Shown one piece after another: positions 33,569 to 41,453 of a DNA stretch of 47,388 nucleotides. The translations under genes were made by a program, and so were the position numbers. The stretch is from Candidatus Laterigemmans baculatus (GTDB lineage: Bacteria > Planctomycetota > Planctomycetia > Pirellulales > Pirellulaceae). The notes under the pieces are model-generated. The model had not been told where the DNA came from, did not search any database, and was given only the letters and a program-made list of their open reading frames with translations. Location of the stretch: assembly GCF_010367455.1 (NCBI RefSeq), contig NZ_WRPR01000030.1, forward strand, positions 1 through 47,388, read 5' to 3'. Within the stretch, counting starts at the first letter, position 1, and each line of letters opens with the position of its first letter.

Positions 33569-34942
33569 ATGCTCAACCGTTTCTCCGGGCTCGCTCTGGC
33601 CGGCGTCTTCTACGCGGTCGTGTTCGCGGTCCCGGTGCCGAGCCTGCAGCGATACTTTCTGGGACACCCGATCGCCGTCGCCACGACCGTCCTGTTCTGG
33701 ATGGCGGTCGCCCAGCTCGGCTCCCGCTACGCTCGCATGCAGCGCGGGCACCGCCAGATGGACGCGGTCAGCGATCGCGATCTGCTGCCCGAATCGCTGC
33801 ACGCTCTGGCGGGCCTCGACACGTTGCCGGCGACCGAAGCGTCCGCGGCCCGACCGCTGCTCGAACGGCTCGACGCCTGGCGGAACCACTTGGCCGAACT
33901 CCCGGCGAGCGTGGCGGCGACTCCGTTGGCCAATCGCCTTGCCGGGCTGCTCGACGCCCAGCGTCGGCGGGGCCACGCGCGGCAGCTCAGCGAGGACATG
34001 CGGGAAGCGGCCGACCGGGCCGCCGACGGTGACCACGACGCCCTGCAGCTCGTGCGGATCATCGTCTGGGCGATCCCGATGCTTGGCTTCCTCGGCACGG
34101 TGATCGGGATCACCGAAACGCTCGGCGGACTCGACTTCACCGACGGAACGGCCGCAGTCGATCGCCTCAAGGCCGGGCTGTACGTGGCCTTCGATACCAC
34201 CGCGCTTGGAATCGTGCTGAGCGTGATCGCGATCTTCTTGCAGTTTCCGATTGAGAAGTCGAGTCGGCGATTGCTCGAGCGGATCGACGCCCGGGCCGGT
34301 GAGCTGCTCCCAGCGGTCCTTGCCGAAGCCGAAGAGGCAGCGGCGGAAGATCCTTTTCGGGCGATCGCCCAGATGTCGGTGGAGATCCGCCGCGCGGTCG
34401 AATCGTCCGTCCAGCTCCAAGCCGAACTGTGGCGGCGAACGATCGACGAGGCCCATGGCCACTGGCATCAAGCCGCCGCCGAGGCCGGAACGCAGCTCCG
34501 CGAGGCGCTCCACGAGACGCTCGGCGATTCGCTCGGAGAGACGCTTCGGCAGCACACCGCCAGTTTGCGGCAAGCCAATCGCGAGGGAGCCGACGCAATC
34601 GATCACCGCTGGCAGCAGTGGCAGACGGCGCTCAGCGACAACGCGCGGATCCTCCTGTCCCACCAAAAAGCCCTGCTCAGCCAAAGCGAACTGCTCGCCG
34701 AAAGCCACTCGCGAGCCCACGAACTCGAGCGGCTGCAGGGGACGCTCGACCAGAACGTGCGGACCCTGGACGTGTCGGTCGAGACGCTCGATCGGACGCT
34801 GCAGGGCGTTGCTGGAGCCGCCGGGATGGCTGACGCGATGCGGATCTTGGCTCGTGCGGTCGATATCCTCGCAGCCCGGCTCCCGGCGGCGGTCGCGAGC
34901 GAGTCCGAAGGCCGGGTGGCAGCACGGAGAAAGGCGGCATGA
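33569..34942 (+). CDS. MotA/TolQ/ExbB-type proton channel protein with long cytoplasmic tail
   Basis: 457 aa. Four helices: about 6-24, 33-52, 161-184 and 203-226. The last two carry the ExbB/MotA signature (W-A-I-P-M-L-G-F-L-G-T-V-I-G-I, then L-Y-V-A-F-D-T-T-A-L-G-I-V-L-S). About 105 cytoplasmic residues separate helices 2 and 3. After helix 4 there is a 230-residue helical/coiled-coil tail, longer than in ExbB and recalling MotA-like proteins with tails such as ZorA. Family members form the pentameric stator of proton-driven motors with ExbD/TolR/MotB dimers. The downstream gene overlaps by 4 nt (ATGA) and encodes an ExbD-like partner. GAGG about 10 nt upstream supports the start. Confidence 0.88.
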   Translation: MLNRFSGLALAGVFYAVVFAVPVPSLQRYFLGHPIAVATTVLFWMAVAQLGSRYARMQRGHRQMDAVSDRDLLPESLHALAGLDTLPATEASAARPLLERLDAWRNHLAELPASVAATPLANRLAGLLDAQRRRGHARQLSEDMREAADRAADGDHDALQLVRIIVWAIPMLGFLGTVIGITETLGGLDFTDGTAAVDRLKAGLYVAFDTTALGIVLSVIAIFLQFPIEKSSRRLLERIDARAGELLPAVLAEAEEAAAEDPFRAIAQMSVEIRRAVESSVQLQAELWRRTIDEAHGHWHQAAAEAGTQLREALHETLGDSLGETLRQHTASLRQANREGADAIDHRWQQWQTALSDNARILLSHQKALLSQSELLAESHSRAHELERLQGTLDQNVRTLDVSVETLDRTLQGVAGAAGMADAMRILARAVDILAARLPAAVASESEGRVAARRKAA

Positions 34943-36927
34943 GCCGTCGCTCGCGCCACGCGCTGGCACCCAACCTGTTCCCCTTCCTCGCGGTCCTGGT
35001 CTGCACCATGGGCACGCTGATCCTGCTCCTGGCGCTCGTCGCTCAGAAAGCCAAGGATTCGGCCGCGCAGATCGCCCACTCGCAGACCCAGGCGGCCAAG
35101 CTGCAAACCGAGGAAGAACAGTGGCGGGCCGAGGAGCTGCAGAAGCTGCGGGCGCGGCAAACCGCCGAGCTCGAGAAGCGGCGGAGCGAGCTCGCGCACC
35201 TCGAAGCCCATCTGCGGCGGCTCCGCCAAGAGCTGGCTGAATTGGCGGACGAAGCGGCCGCGGCCGAGCGTCCCTCGGACGCCACGACCGCACAGGCCGA
35301 AGCCCGCTTGGTCTCGCTCCGCTCGCGGGTCGCCGAGGAGAAACAGCGGCTCGAAGAGCTCCAGCAAGCCCAGAGCGGCCGACCGCCCCGCGTCGTGATC
35401 GTCCCCTACCAAGGCACCCACGGCACCGACCGCCGACCGGTCTACGTCGAGTGCACCGATCAAGCGGTGATCATTCAGCCCGAGGGTGTGCGGATCACGG
35501 CCGAACATCTCGAAGGTCCGCTCGGTCCCGGAAACCCGCTCGACGCCGCCCTCCGCGCGGTCCGCGACCATTGGCAACAGACCGACCCCGAATCGCCTCC
35601 CCCCTACCCGCTGCTGCTGGTTCGCCCCGGCGGAATCCACGCCTATGCCGCCTGCCGGATCGCAATGACCGCCTGGGACGACCAGTTCGGCTATGAGCTG
35701 ATCTCCGACGACCTGCGGCTCGGATTCCCTGAGGCCGACCCCGAACTGCACGACAAGCTGGTGCAAACGATCCACCAAGCCGTCCTCCGCCAAAAAGCCA
35801 AAATCGCCGCAATGCCCGGCCGCTACGGCTCACTCAGCCGCGAAGCCGTCGCCGCAAGCAACGGCCAACTCGGCCCCGGCGGCGGGCTCGAACCGGGCAA
35901 CCTGAACCGCCAGGCACCCACCGCCGGTTCCAGCAACCTGAGCCGCAAGGCGCTAGCCGCGGGTTCCGGAACCGCCAACGGCCAGGAACCCACCGCCGGT
36001 TCCAGCAACCTGAGCCGCAAGGCGCTAGCCGCGGGTTCCGAAACCGCCAACGGCCAGGAACCCACCGCCGGTTCCAGCAACCTGAGCCGCGAGGCGCTAG
36101 CCGCGGGTTCCGAAACCGCCAACGGCCAGGAACCCACCGCCGGTTCCGCCGAAGCAAACCGCCACAGCCTCGCCGCGAGTCCAGCCGGTTCGGCGCCCCA
36201 AACCGGCCCGGGGCTAGCGCCCACGGCTCAAGAATCGGGCCCGGGGCTAGCGCCCACGGCTCAGGGCGACCGCAGCGAGGGGAACATCGCGGGCGACGTC
36301 TCCAATCCGCTCAGCGGCGATGGGGGGACCGAAACGGAAGGGCAAATCAGCGGCGGAGGGCAAGGCAGTGGAAGCGGGAGCAGCGCATCGTCGCAGACGC
36401 CACCCTCCGGAGTGAACGCTGCGGCCGGTGCCGCAGCCCCGCCGGTCGGCTCGCCGATGCAAACGCCGCCACCACCCGACCCGCACGCAAAAATGTTCAG
36501 CGAGGCGGCCGAGTCTCCGAATTTTCAAGCCAGTCGCCGTGGCTCCGACGCGGATCAACCTCCGGAGTTGCATGCGGGTAACGATTGGGCGTTGCCGGCT
36601 TCGATGAGTGGTCGACGAGGCACCTCGATCGTTCGCCAGATGCGGCTGCAGTGTGAGCCCGACCGGTTCGTTCTGCTGCCGGCTGGCCGCAGTAATGGCG
36701 AGCCGCGCATCATCGCGGTCCGCGACGAGGACGTTCAGCAAGCGGTCGTGGAACTCGGCGCGGCGCTGCGGGAACGCGTCGAGAGCTGGGGCTTGGCGAT
36801 GCAGAACGGCCGCTGGGATCCGGTGCTGGTAGTCACCGTCGCCGCGGGTGCCGAGCGCCGCTTTGAACAGCTGCAGACCCTGCTCCGCGGCAGTGGCGTC
36901 CGAGTCGAGCAGGAGAAGCCGCAATGA
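34939..36927 (+). CDS. ExbD-like single-helix protein lacking the proton-carrying Asp
   Basis: 662 aa. A basic start (M-S-R-R) and one membrane helix (12-35, L-F-P-F-L-A18-V-L-V). Residue A18 aligns without gaps to D18 of the next gene product and to the essential Asp of ExbD (D25 in E. coli). A coiled coil follows (about 36-150), then a folded domain (about 150-290, V-V-I-V-P-Y-Q-G then Y-V-E-C-T-D-Q-A-V-I-I-Q-P). Next is a low-complexity stretch (about 297-530) made partly of 24-residue repeats that match intergenic repeats. A C-terminal domain (545-662) ends V-L-V-V-T-V-A-A-G-A-E-R-R-F-E-Q-L. It overlaps both neighbours by 4 nt, so the three proteins are coupled in synthesis. Confidence 0.8.
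   Translation: MSRRSRHALAPNLFPFLAVLVCTMGTLILLLALVAQKAKDSAAQIAHSQTQAAKLQTEEEQWRAEELQKLRARQTAELEKRRSELAHLEAHLRRLRQELAELADEAAAAERPSDATTAQAEARLVSLRSRVAEEKQRLEELQQAQSGRPPRVVIVPYQGTHGTDRRPVYVECTDQAVIIQPEGVRITAEHLEGPLGPGNPLDAALRAVRDHWQQTDPESPPPYPLLLVRPGGIHAYAACRIAMTAWDDQFGYELISDDLRLGFPEADPELHDKLVQTIHQAVLRQKAKIAAMPGRYGSLSREAVAASNGQLGPGGGLEPGNLNRQAPTAGSSNLSRKALAAGSGTANGQEPTAGSSNLSRKALAAGSETANGQEPTAGSSNLSREALAAGSETANGQEPTAGSAEANRHSLAASPAGSAPQTGPGLAPTAQESGPGLAPTAQGDRSEGNIAGDVSNPLSGDGGTETEGQISGGGQGSGSGSSASSQTPPSGVNAAAGAAAPPVGSPMQTPPPPDPHAKMFSEAAESPNFQASRRGSDADQPPELHAGNDWALPASMSGRRGTSIVRQMRLQCEPDRFVLLPAGRSNGEPRIIAVRDEDVQQAVVELGAALRERVESWGLAMQNGRWDPVLVVTVAAGAERRFEQLQTLLRGSGVRVEQEKPQ
35931..36262 (+). repeat. 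In-frame 72-bp tandem repeats and GCTAGC-family arms inside the ExbD-like gene
   Basis: Three copies of a 72-bp unit begin at 35931, 36003 and 36075, each encoding 24 residues (S-S-N-L-S-R-K-A-L-A-A-G-S-E-T-A-N-G-Q-E, then P-T-A-G). Each contains GGCGCTAGCCGCGGG, matching the left arm of the intergenic element at 25043. At about 36207-36230 and 36239-36263 the reverse-complement arm appears twice (GGGGCTAGCGCCCACGGCTC), as in the intergenic hairpins. The order left arms then right arms reproduces the hairpin layout inside a coding sequence, without stop codons. Confidence 0.9.
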
Positions 36928-37934
36928 GCCGCCGCAAACGAGCCGTCCTGGAAATGGGGCATGATTCATTCCTGGACATCATCGCCAACCTCGTCGGGAT
37001 CCTGATCATCCTGGTCGTGATCCTCGGAGCCCGTTCGCGGGAAGTCGCCGAAGAGGCGGTGCGGGAATCGGCCACCGCTTCGGCCGAAGCGGTCGAGCTG
37101 CGAAAGACGATCCAGCGAGCCGACGCGGTCGCCGAAAACGTCCTGCAGCTCAACCGTGACCTCACCGGCTACAACGTCGAGCTGCTCAGCCGCCGCCAGG
37201 AACGGGCGGTGCTGATGGACCTGCTGGCCACGGCTCGCGAGCAATGGGAAAAGAAGCAGGCGACGCTCTCGGACGCCGAACGGCAGGCGGCAGCCCTGGC
37301 GGCGGAAGCGGCGAAGCGGGAGAAGGAATTAACCGACTTGCTGGGTCAGCAACAGCGACTGGAGGGCGAGAAAGATCCCGTCGTGACGCTCGAGCATCTG
37401 CCGAGCCCGATGGCCAAAACGGTCTTTGGCGAGGAAATCCACATGCGGCTTGAAGCGGGGCGGCTGTCGGTCGTCCCGATCGAACTGCTGATCGAAGCGA
37501 TCCGCGAAGACTTTCGCCGCGCCGCCGGCGGCGCCCGCTCCGGAACGTCCGAGTCGTTGGTCGGACCGATCCGTGGCTACACCGCACGCTACGAAATGGA
37601 GCGAAGCCGCACGACGGTCAATCGCGGCGGTTCGGTCGGCCTCGCCACCCGGCTGGAACTGGTCTCGATGACGATCGAGCCGACGCCCGGGCTGGTGGCG
37701 GAACCGGTCGAGGAAGTCCTCCGCAGCGAGCGGTCCTTGCTGGACATCGAACTGGCGGGCCGCGAACCGACGACCACCACCGTCACGGTCTGGGTCTACC
37801 CCGACAGCTTTGCCGAATTCCGGCAGATCAAAGAGCATCTCTACAAACGGGGAATCGCCACCGCCGCCCGGCCGCTCCCCAAGGGGCACCCGATCAGCGG
37901 AGGCCCGCAAGGCTCCCGAAGCGCCGCCCAATAA
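36924..37934 (+). CDS. ExbD-like single-helix protein with conserved Asp (D18)
   Basis: 336 aa. M-S-R-R start and one membrane helix (about 16-36, F-L-D18-I-I-A-N-L-V-G-I-L-I-I-L). D18 sits where ExbD/TolR/MotB carry their proton-binding Asp. A coiled coil (about 38-130) and an exported domain (about 140-336) follow. The end (V-T-V-W-V-Y-P-D-S-F-A-E-F-R then L-Y-K-R-G) resembles the C-terminal domain of the preceding gene product, so the two are probably paralogues. It overlaps the previous gene by 4 nt (ATGA). No OmpA/peptidoglycan-binding motif was seen. The last residues are a Pro/Gly/Ser tail. Confidence 0.82.
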   Translation: MSRRKRAVLEMGHDSFLDIIANLVGILIILVVILGARSREVAEEAVRESATASAEAVELRKTIQRADAVAENVLQLNRDLTGYNVELLSRRQERAVLMDLLATAREQWEKKQATLSDAERQAAALAAEAAKREKELTDLLGQQQRLEGEKDPVVTLEHLPSPMAKTVFGEEIHMRLEAGRLSVVPIELLIEAIREDFRRAAGGARSGTSESLVGPIRGYTARYEMERSRTTVNRGGSVGLATRLELVSMTIEPTPGLVAEPVEEVLRSERSLLDIELAGREPTTTTVTVWVYPDSFAEFRQIKEHLYKRGIATAARPLPKGHPISGGPQGSRSAAQ

Positions 37935-37969
37935 AAGTCGCGAATTCCTGCGGGGGCCACGCGCTCGAG

Positions 37970-38240
37970 TTGGGGCCACGGAAGGACACAGAAAAGCACG
38001 GAAGAGGAAGGAGGATTTGGTGTCTTTCTTCCCTTTGGTTCTTCGCCTCTTTCCGTCTTCTTCCGTCTTCTTCCGTCTTCTTCCGTCTTCTTCCGTCTTC
38101 TTCCGTCCTCTTCCGTCCTCTTCCGTGTTTCTTCCGTGTTTTTCCGTGGCCCGTGTTTTTCCGTGGCCCGTGTTTTTCCGTGGCCCGTGTTTTTCCGTGG
38201 CCCGTGTTTTTCCGTGGCCCATGTTTTTCCGTGGCCCCCC
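37970..38240. repeat. TTCCGT-based repeat array in a convergent intergenic region
   Basis: The left part (37970-38010) reads GGGGCCACGGAAGGACACAG and similar. The right part is five TTCCGTCTTC decamers (38051-38100), two TTCCGTCCTC (38101-38120), two TTCCGTGTTT units, then several 17-bp units (TTCCGTGGCCCGTGTTT) to about 38240. The left part is the inverse of the right (CCACGGAA versus TTCCGTGG). It fills the 319-nt gap between two convergent operons and may fold as a bidirectional barrier; that is inference. Long open frames here are repeat artefacts. Confidence 0.9.
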
Positions 38241-38253
38241 GAGCGCACGAAAT

Positions 38254-40998
38254 TCACTTGGCCGTGTCTTCGTAGATCGGCAGATGGCGGTAGTAGACTT
38301 CGAGGCTGAGCAGGTTCATCGCCGTCACGTACAGCCTTCCGGCATGCGGTCCCCAGCGGTCGGGGATCGGGAGCTTGGGGTTCCAGCTTCCGGCGGCGGG
38401 CCCTTCCCGGACTTGGCTCGAAACCAACAGCGGGCTGAGTTGGTTGTTCCAGTTCTCCCAGTGCTCGCCCTTCATGTGAAACATCACTTGCGTCGCGTAG
38501 TACCAGTAGTAGGTATCGCGAGCCGGGCTGCGTGGCGTGCCGATGGCTGGCGGGTTCTCGGCGAGATAGTCGGCCCCGCGCTGCATATCGAGGTGCTCGC
38601 GGGTCCAGCCTCCATAGAGCCGAGTCAACAGCCCCACGGCAGTCATCGAGGGAGAGACGACGCGGCCGTGCCGCTGGGCCGGCGTGTTGGCGGCGTACGG
38701 GTTGTAGCGGTAGCGCGAGCCGCGGACGGCCCCTTCCTGAGCGACCGCCAACCAGTTATCGATCCCCGCGTAGGTCGACTCGGGCACTTCCAAGCCTGAC
38801 AGCTCGCCACTCTTGAGGGCCATCATCATCCACCCGGTGACGCTCGTATCGCTGCTCGACCGCGGCAGGTATCTCCATCCGCCGTACCGCGGATGTTGGG
38901 TGGTGACGATGAAGTTAATCGCCCGCTGAGCCGGCTCCCGGAGCTCCGGATCGCGGGTCATGCCGTACGCTTCGCCGAGCGCCAGCGCTGCGATGCCGTG
39001 GCTGTAAAACCAGGCATTGCGGTTCGAGGCGTCATCCTCGGGCCGGAACAGGTCGCCGTTGCTCCGCTGGATCCGGAGCAAAAATTCAAGTCCGCGGGCG
39101 ACCGTCTCGGCGTACTGATGTTGCTTGTGCGTGTAGCCGGCTCCCTGGAACGCGAGCAGGGCCAGCCCAGTGGCGGCCGTGTCGCTGCGGATCTGAATCT
39201 CCTCGCCATGTCCCTGCAGCGACCAACTGCCGTCGGGATTTTGCCGCTCGGCCAGATAGGCCAAGCCGCGTTCGATCGCCTCCTCGGTCTGCGGCCCCAC
39301 TGCGCCGACCGGAGCCGGAGGACCTCCCCCTTGCGTCCGCATGGCGCGGCGCTCGAAGGGCCGCACCGCCGTGACTTCGCTGCCGGCCGGCGTCATCGGA
39401 CCGCCCCGTTGGCGACGACGATCCGACGGGGGACTCAAATCCGCCGCGGCGACTTCGGGCAGCGCGTCGGCCAGCGCCAGCCGGTCGCGGCGATTCATCC
39501 CCTCGGGCCCTCCGGCGGGTCCCGGGTCGAGCCGCGGATCGATCGCCGCCGGTCCGCCGAGCATCGTCGGATCGGTCCCCGCCAGTCCCGTCGCCCCCAT
39601 GCCGATGGCGTTTGCATCGCTCTGGCCGAGCCGATCCTGAGGGGCGGCCTCGCCGGGCGCCGAGCTCGCGCCGGTCCGCGGAGTGCCGCTGGGAGTGACC
39701 AGATCGGACAGGTCGGGTCCCTCGAGCGCCGCTTCGGGAAGATCGCTCGGGCGACGGCCACGCCCGCGACGCTCTTCGACCGCCAACGATTCTCCGCCCG
39801 CCGTGATCCGCGGCCCCCCTGCCCTCGCCTGGTCGCTGCGGGCCAGCGGGGCATCAAACGCTCCGCTCGGAGCGATCGCGGCGATCGCACCGGTGGCGTC
39901 GGAGGATTGCTCGAGCGTCGCTCCGCTGGTCGGCTCCCGCGGTCCCAGCGGCGTTGCCCGATCGCTCAGCTGGTCGAGGGCTGTCGGAGCCTCGCGGGCG
40001 ATCCGCATCGCAGGAGGCGTCGGTGCGGCTCCGGCCGGAGCTTGCCGCACATCGCGACGAGTCCGCGAAGGCTCGGCGAGCTCAGCGGCCAGCTCTCCGA
40101 CTCGCGGCAGCCCACGATCGATGCGTCGCTGGACCGGAGCCGGCTGAACCGACTGCAGCGATGGCTCTGGCTGCATCGTGGGGGCCTGCTCCGCCGCCGA
40201 CATCCGCAGCTCGATTTCGGCCGGCCGCGTCCGCTGGCTCGCCGCCGGATCGTCGATTTGCCGCTCCGGGGCCGCCGCCTCAGGGATCGAGGCGATCGCG
40301 ACTTCGGGGACTTCGAGCGAGAGTTCGACCTGGGGCGAGCGGCGGAGGTCCTGTCGAGGCAGCGGCGGAGCGGACGATGCGGGGCTCGGCATCGCCACCG
40401 CTTCGCGTCGCGGCGGGCTCGGCGGCGGCTGTTCGACTTCCTGCAACCGCGGCTGCTCGCGCGGCATCTCGAGCAGCTCGGCAGCTTCCTCGGCTGGCGA
40501 GACCCGCCGCTCCTCTTCGGGCAGCACCCGCGAAGCCGTGGCGGCATCGACCGGTCGCGCCCAATCGGGCTTCTCCTGCGAAGCGACCGAGCGATTGAAC
40601 AGATAATCGGGAACGGTTTTGCGAATCGGCGTCCGGACCGGTTCGGTTCCGGGCGTCGCCGCCGGCCAGTACTGGCTGAAGATGATCACGTTGAAGGCGG
40701 CGATCACCAGCAGCAAATGGACGAGCACGCTGGCTAAAAACCCGAGCTGCATCGACCGCCGCACGAACCGCGAGGCGACGCTCCGCAGCAGCACCGAAAA
40801 GGCGACCACGATGACCGGAACGCCGATGAAGTACGTCCAGGCGCTGTACAGAGGCCGCGGGTCGTCGATCCGCAGCCGAGTCGCCACGGTGTACAAGACG
40901 ATCCCGCTGAGGGCGGCCAGCGCGAGGTCCATCGGCCACATTCGCTCCATCGCGCGATCATCATCGCGGGGCAGAATTTGGCCTAACGGTCGAGGCAT
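38254..40998 (-). CDS. TonB/TolA-like anchored protein with Pro/Ala-rich spacer and squalene-cyclase-like toroid
   Basis: 914 aa. Three membrane helices (about 24-41, 52-73, 84-107). The third reads L-A-S90-V-L-V-H94-L-L-L-V and keeps the S-x3-H pattern of the TonB membrane helix (S16/H20 in E. coli). Residues 115-560 are a Pro/Ala/Arg-rich, presumably extended spacer. Residues 570-914 form an alpha/alpha toroid of the prenyltransferase/squalene-cyclase class (Q-N-P-D-G-S-W, Y-G-G-W-R-Y, T-A-V-G-L-L-T-R), without the D-x-D-D-T-A catalytic motif of squalene-hopene cyclases as far as I can see. It is the last gene of an operon with TPR, exbB-like and exbD-like genes, 24 bp after exbD. I infer an energy-transducing protein driven by ExbBD, with a binding toroid in place of a TonB domain. 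Confidence 0.8.
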   Translation of the reverse strand: MPRPLGQILPRDDDRAMERMWPMDLALAALSGIVLYTVATRLRIDDPRPLYSAWTYFIGVPVIVVAFSVLLRSVASRFVRRSMQLGFLASVLVHLLLVIAAFNVIIFSQYWPAATPGTEPVRTPIRKTVPDYLFNRSVASQEKPDWARPVDAATASRVLPEEERRVSPAEEAAELLEMPREQPRLQEVEQPPPSPPRREAVAMPSPASSAPPLPRQDLRRSPQVELSLEVPEVAIASIPEAAAPERQIDDPAASQRTRPAEIELRMSAAEQAPTMQPEPSLQSVQPAPVQRRIDRGLPRVGELAAELAEPSRTRRDVRQAPAGAAPTPPAMRIAREAPTALDQLSDRATPLGPREPTSGATLEQSSDATGAIAAIAPSGAFDAPLARSDQARAGGPRITAGGESLAVEERRGRGRRPSDLPEAALEGPDLSDLVTPSGTPRTGASSAPGEAAPQDRLGQSDANAIGMGATGLAGTDPTMLGGPAAIDPRLDPGPAGGPEGMNRRDRLALADALPEVAAADLSPPSDRRRQRGGPMTPAGSEVTAVRPFERRAMRTQGGGPPAPVGAVGPQTEEAIERGLAYLAERQNPDGSWSLQGHGEEIQIRSDTAATGLALLAFQGAGYTHKQHQYAETVARGLEFLLRIQRSNGDLFRPEDDASNRNAWFYSHGIAALALGEAYGMTRDPELREPAQRAINFIVTTQHPRYGGWRYLPRSSSDTSVTGWMMMALKSGELSGLEVPESTYAGIDNWLAVAQEGAVRGSRYRYNPYAANTPAQRHGRVVSPSMTAVGLLTRLYGGWTREHLDMQRGADYLAENPPAIGTPRSPARDTYYWYYATQVMFHMKGEHWENWNNQLSPLLVSSQVREGPAAGSWNPKLPIPDRWGPHAGRLYVTAMNLLSLEVYYRHLPIYEDTAK

Positions 40999-41022
40999 CG
41001 CTGGTTGGCCGCGGCCGCCCCT

Positions 41023-41445
41023 TTAGGCGCCGGGCCCCTCCTGAGTGGTCACGGTATATTCGGCCACGCCGCTGCGGTTGCACAGATCCATCACGAACAC
41101 GACCGGCTGGAACGGGACTGCCGCGTCGGCGCGGATGACGACCAGCTGATGGACCGGATTGTTCGCCACCGCCCGCCGCAGCACTCCTTCGAGCTCCTCG
41201 GGCGTGACCGCTTGGCCATTGGCGTACAAGTTCCCCTCGCGATCGATGTCGACCGTTATCTCCCGCGGCCGCTCGGTCATCGGCGTGGCGCTGGTCGCCA
41301 CCGGCAGCTCGATCGGCAACTGACGCTCCTGTTCGTCGAATTTGCTGGTCACCAAAAAGAAGATCAGCAGCAAGAACACGACGTCGATCAGGGGAGTCAG
41401 GCTGAGAGTCCCCGCGGCGGCCGATCGTTTGATGGTTACGCTCAT
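41023..41445 (-). CDS. ExbD/TolR-family biopolymer transport protein
   Basis: 140 aa, usual length. The single membrane helix reads L-T-P-L-I-D21-V-V-F-L-L-L-I-F-F-L, with the conserved proton-binding Asp. The exported domain has the ExbD pattern (I-T-V-D-I-D-R-E-G-N-L-Y-A-N-G, then V-V-I-R-A-D-A-A-V-P-F). It should form a dimer inside the ExbB pentamer and use the proton gradient to move a partner protein. It starts 8 bp after the exbB stop; the partner is probably the toroid protein encoded 24 bp downstream. Confidence 0.93.
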   Translation of the reverse strand: MSVTIKRSAAAGTLSLTPLIDVVFLLLIFFLVTSKFDEQERQLPIELPVATSATPMTERPREITVDIDREGNLYANGQAVTPEELEGVLRRAVANNPVHQLVVIRADAAVPFQPVVFVMDLCNRSGVAEYTVTTQEGPGA

Positions 41446-41453
41446 GCCTTCAC

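Noticed and set aside
33209-33576. Open frames across the heptamer array on both strands
   Set aside because: They encode only frame-shifted versions of the 7-nt repeat (P-A-P-G-S-R-L or G-V-R-C-P-V types), have no start signal and change with unit number.
33569-37934. Zorya-type defence system (ZorA/ZorB-like motor)
   Set aside because: The tailed MotA-like protein recalls ZorA, but the partners show no OmpA-type peptidoglycan-binding domain and no ZorC, ZorD or ZorE-type nuclease or helicase is nearby. Neighbours are housekeeping or envelope genes.
37841-38275. Open frames in the TTCCGT array
   Set aside because: The predicted peptides are pure repeat translations (H-G-K-T-R-A-T-E-K types), a known kind of spurious open frame.
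38254-40998. Active squalene-hopene cyclase
   Set aside because: The toroid is only about 345 residues, half the size of a hopene cyclase, and no D-x-D-D-T-A motif was found. The N-terminal part is TonB-like instead.
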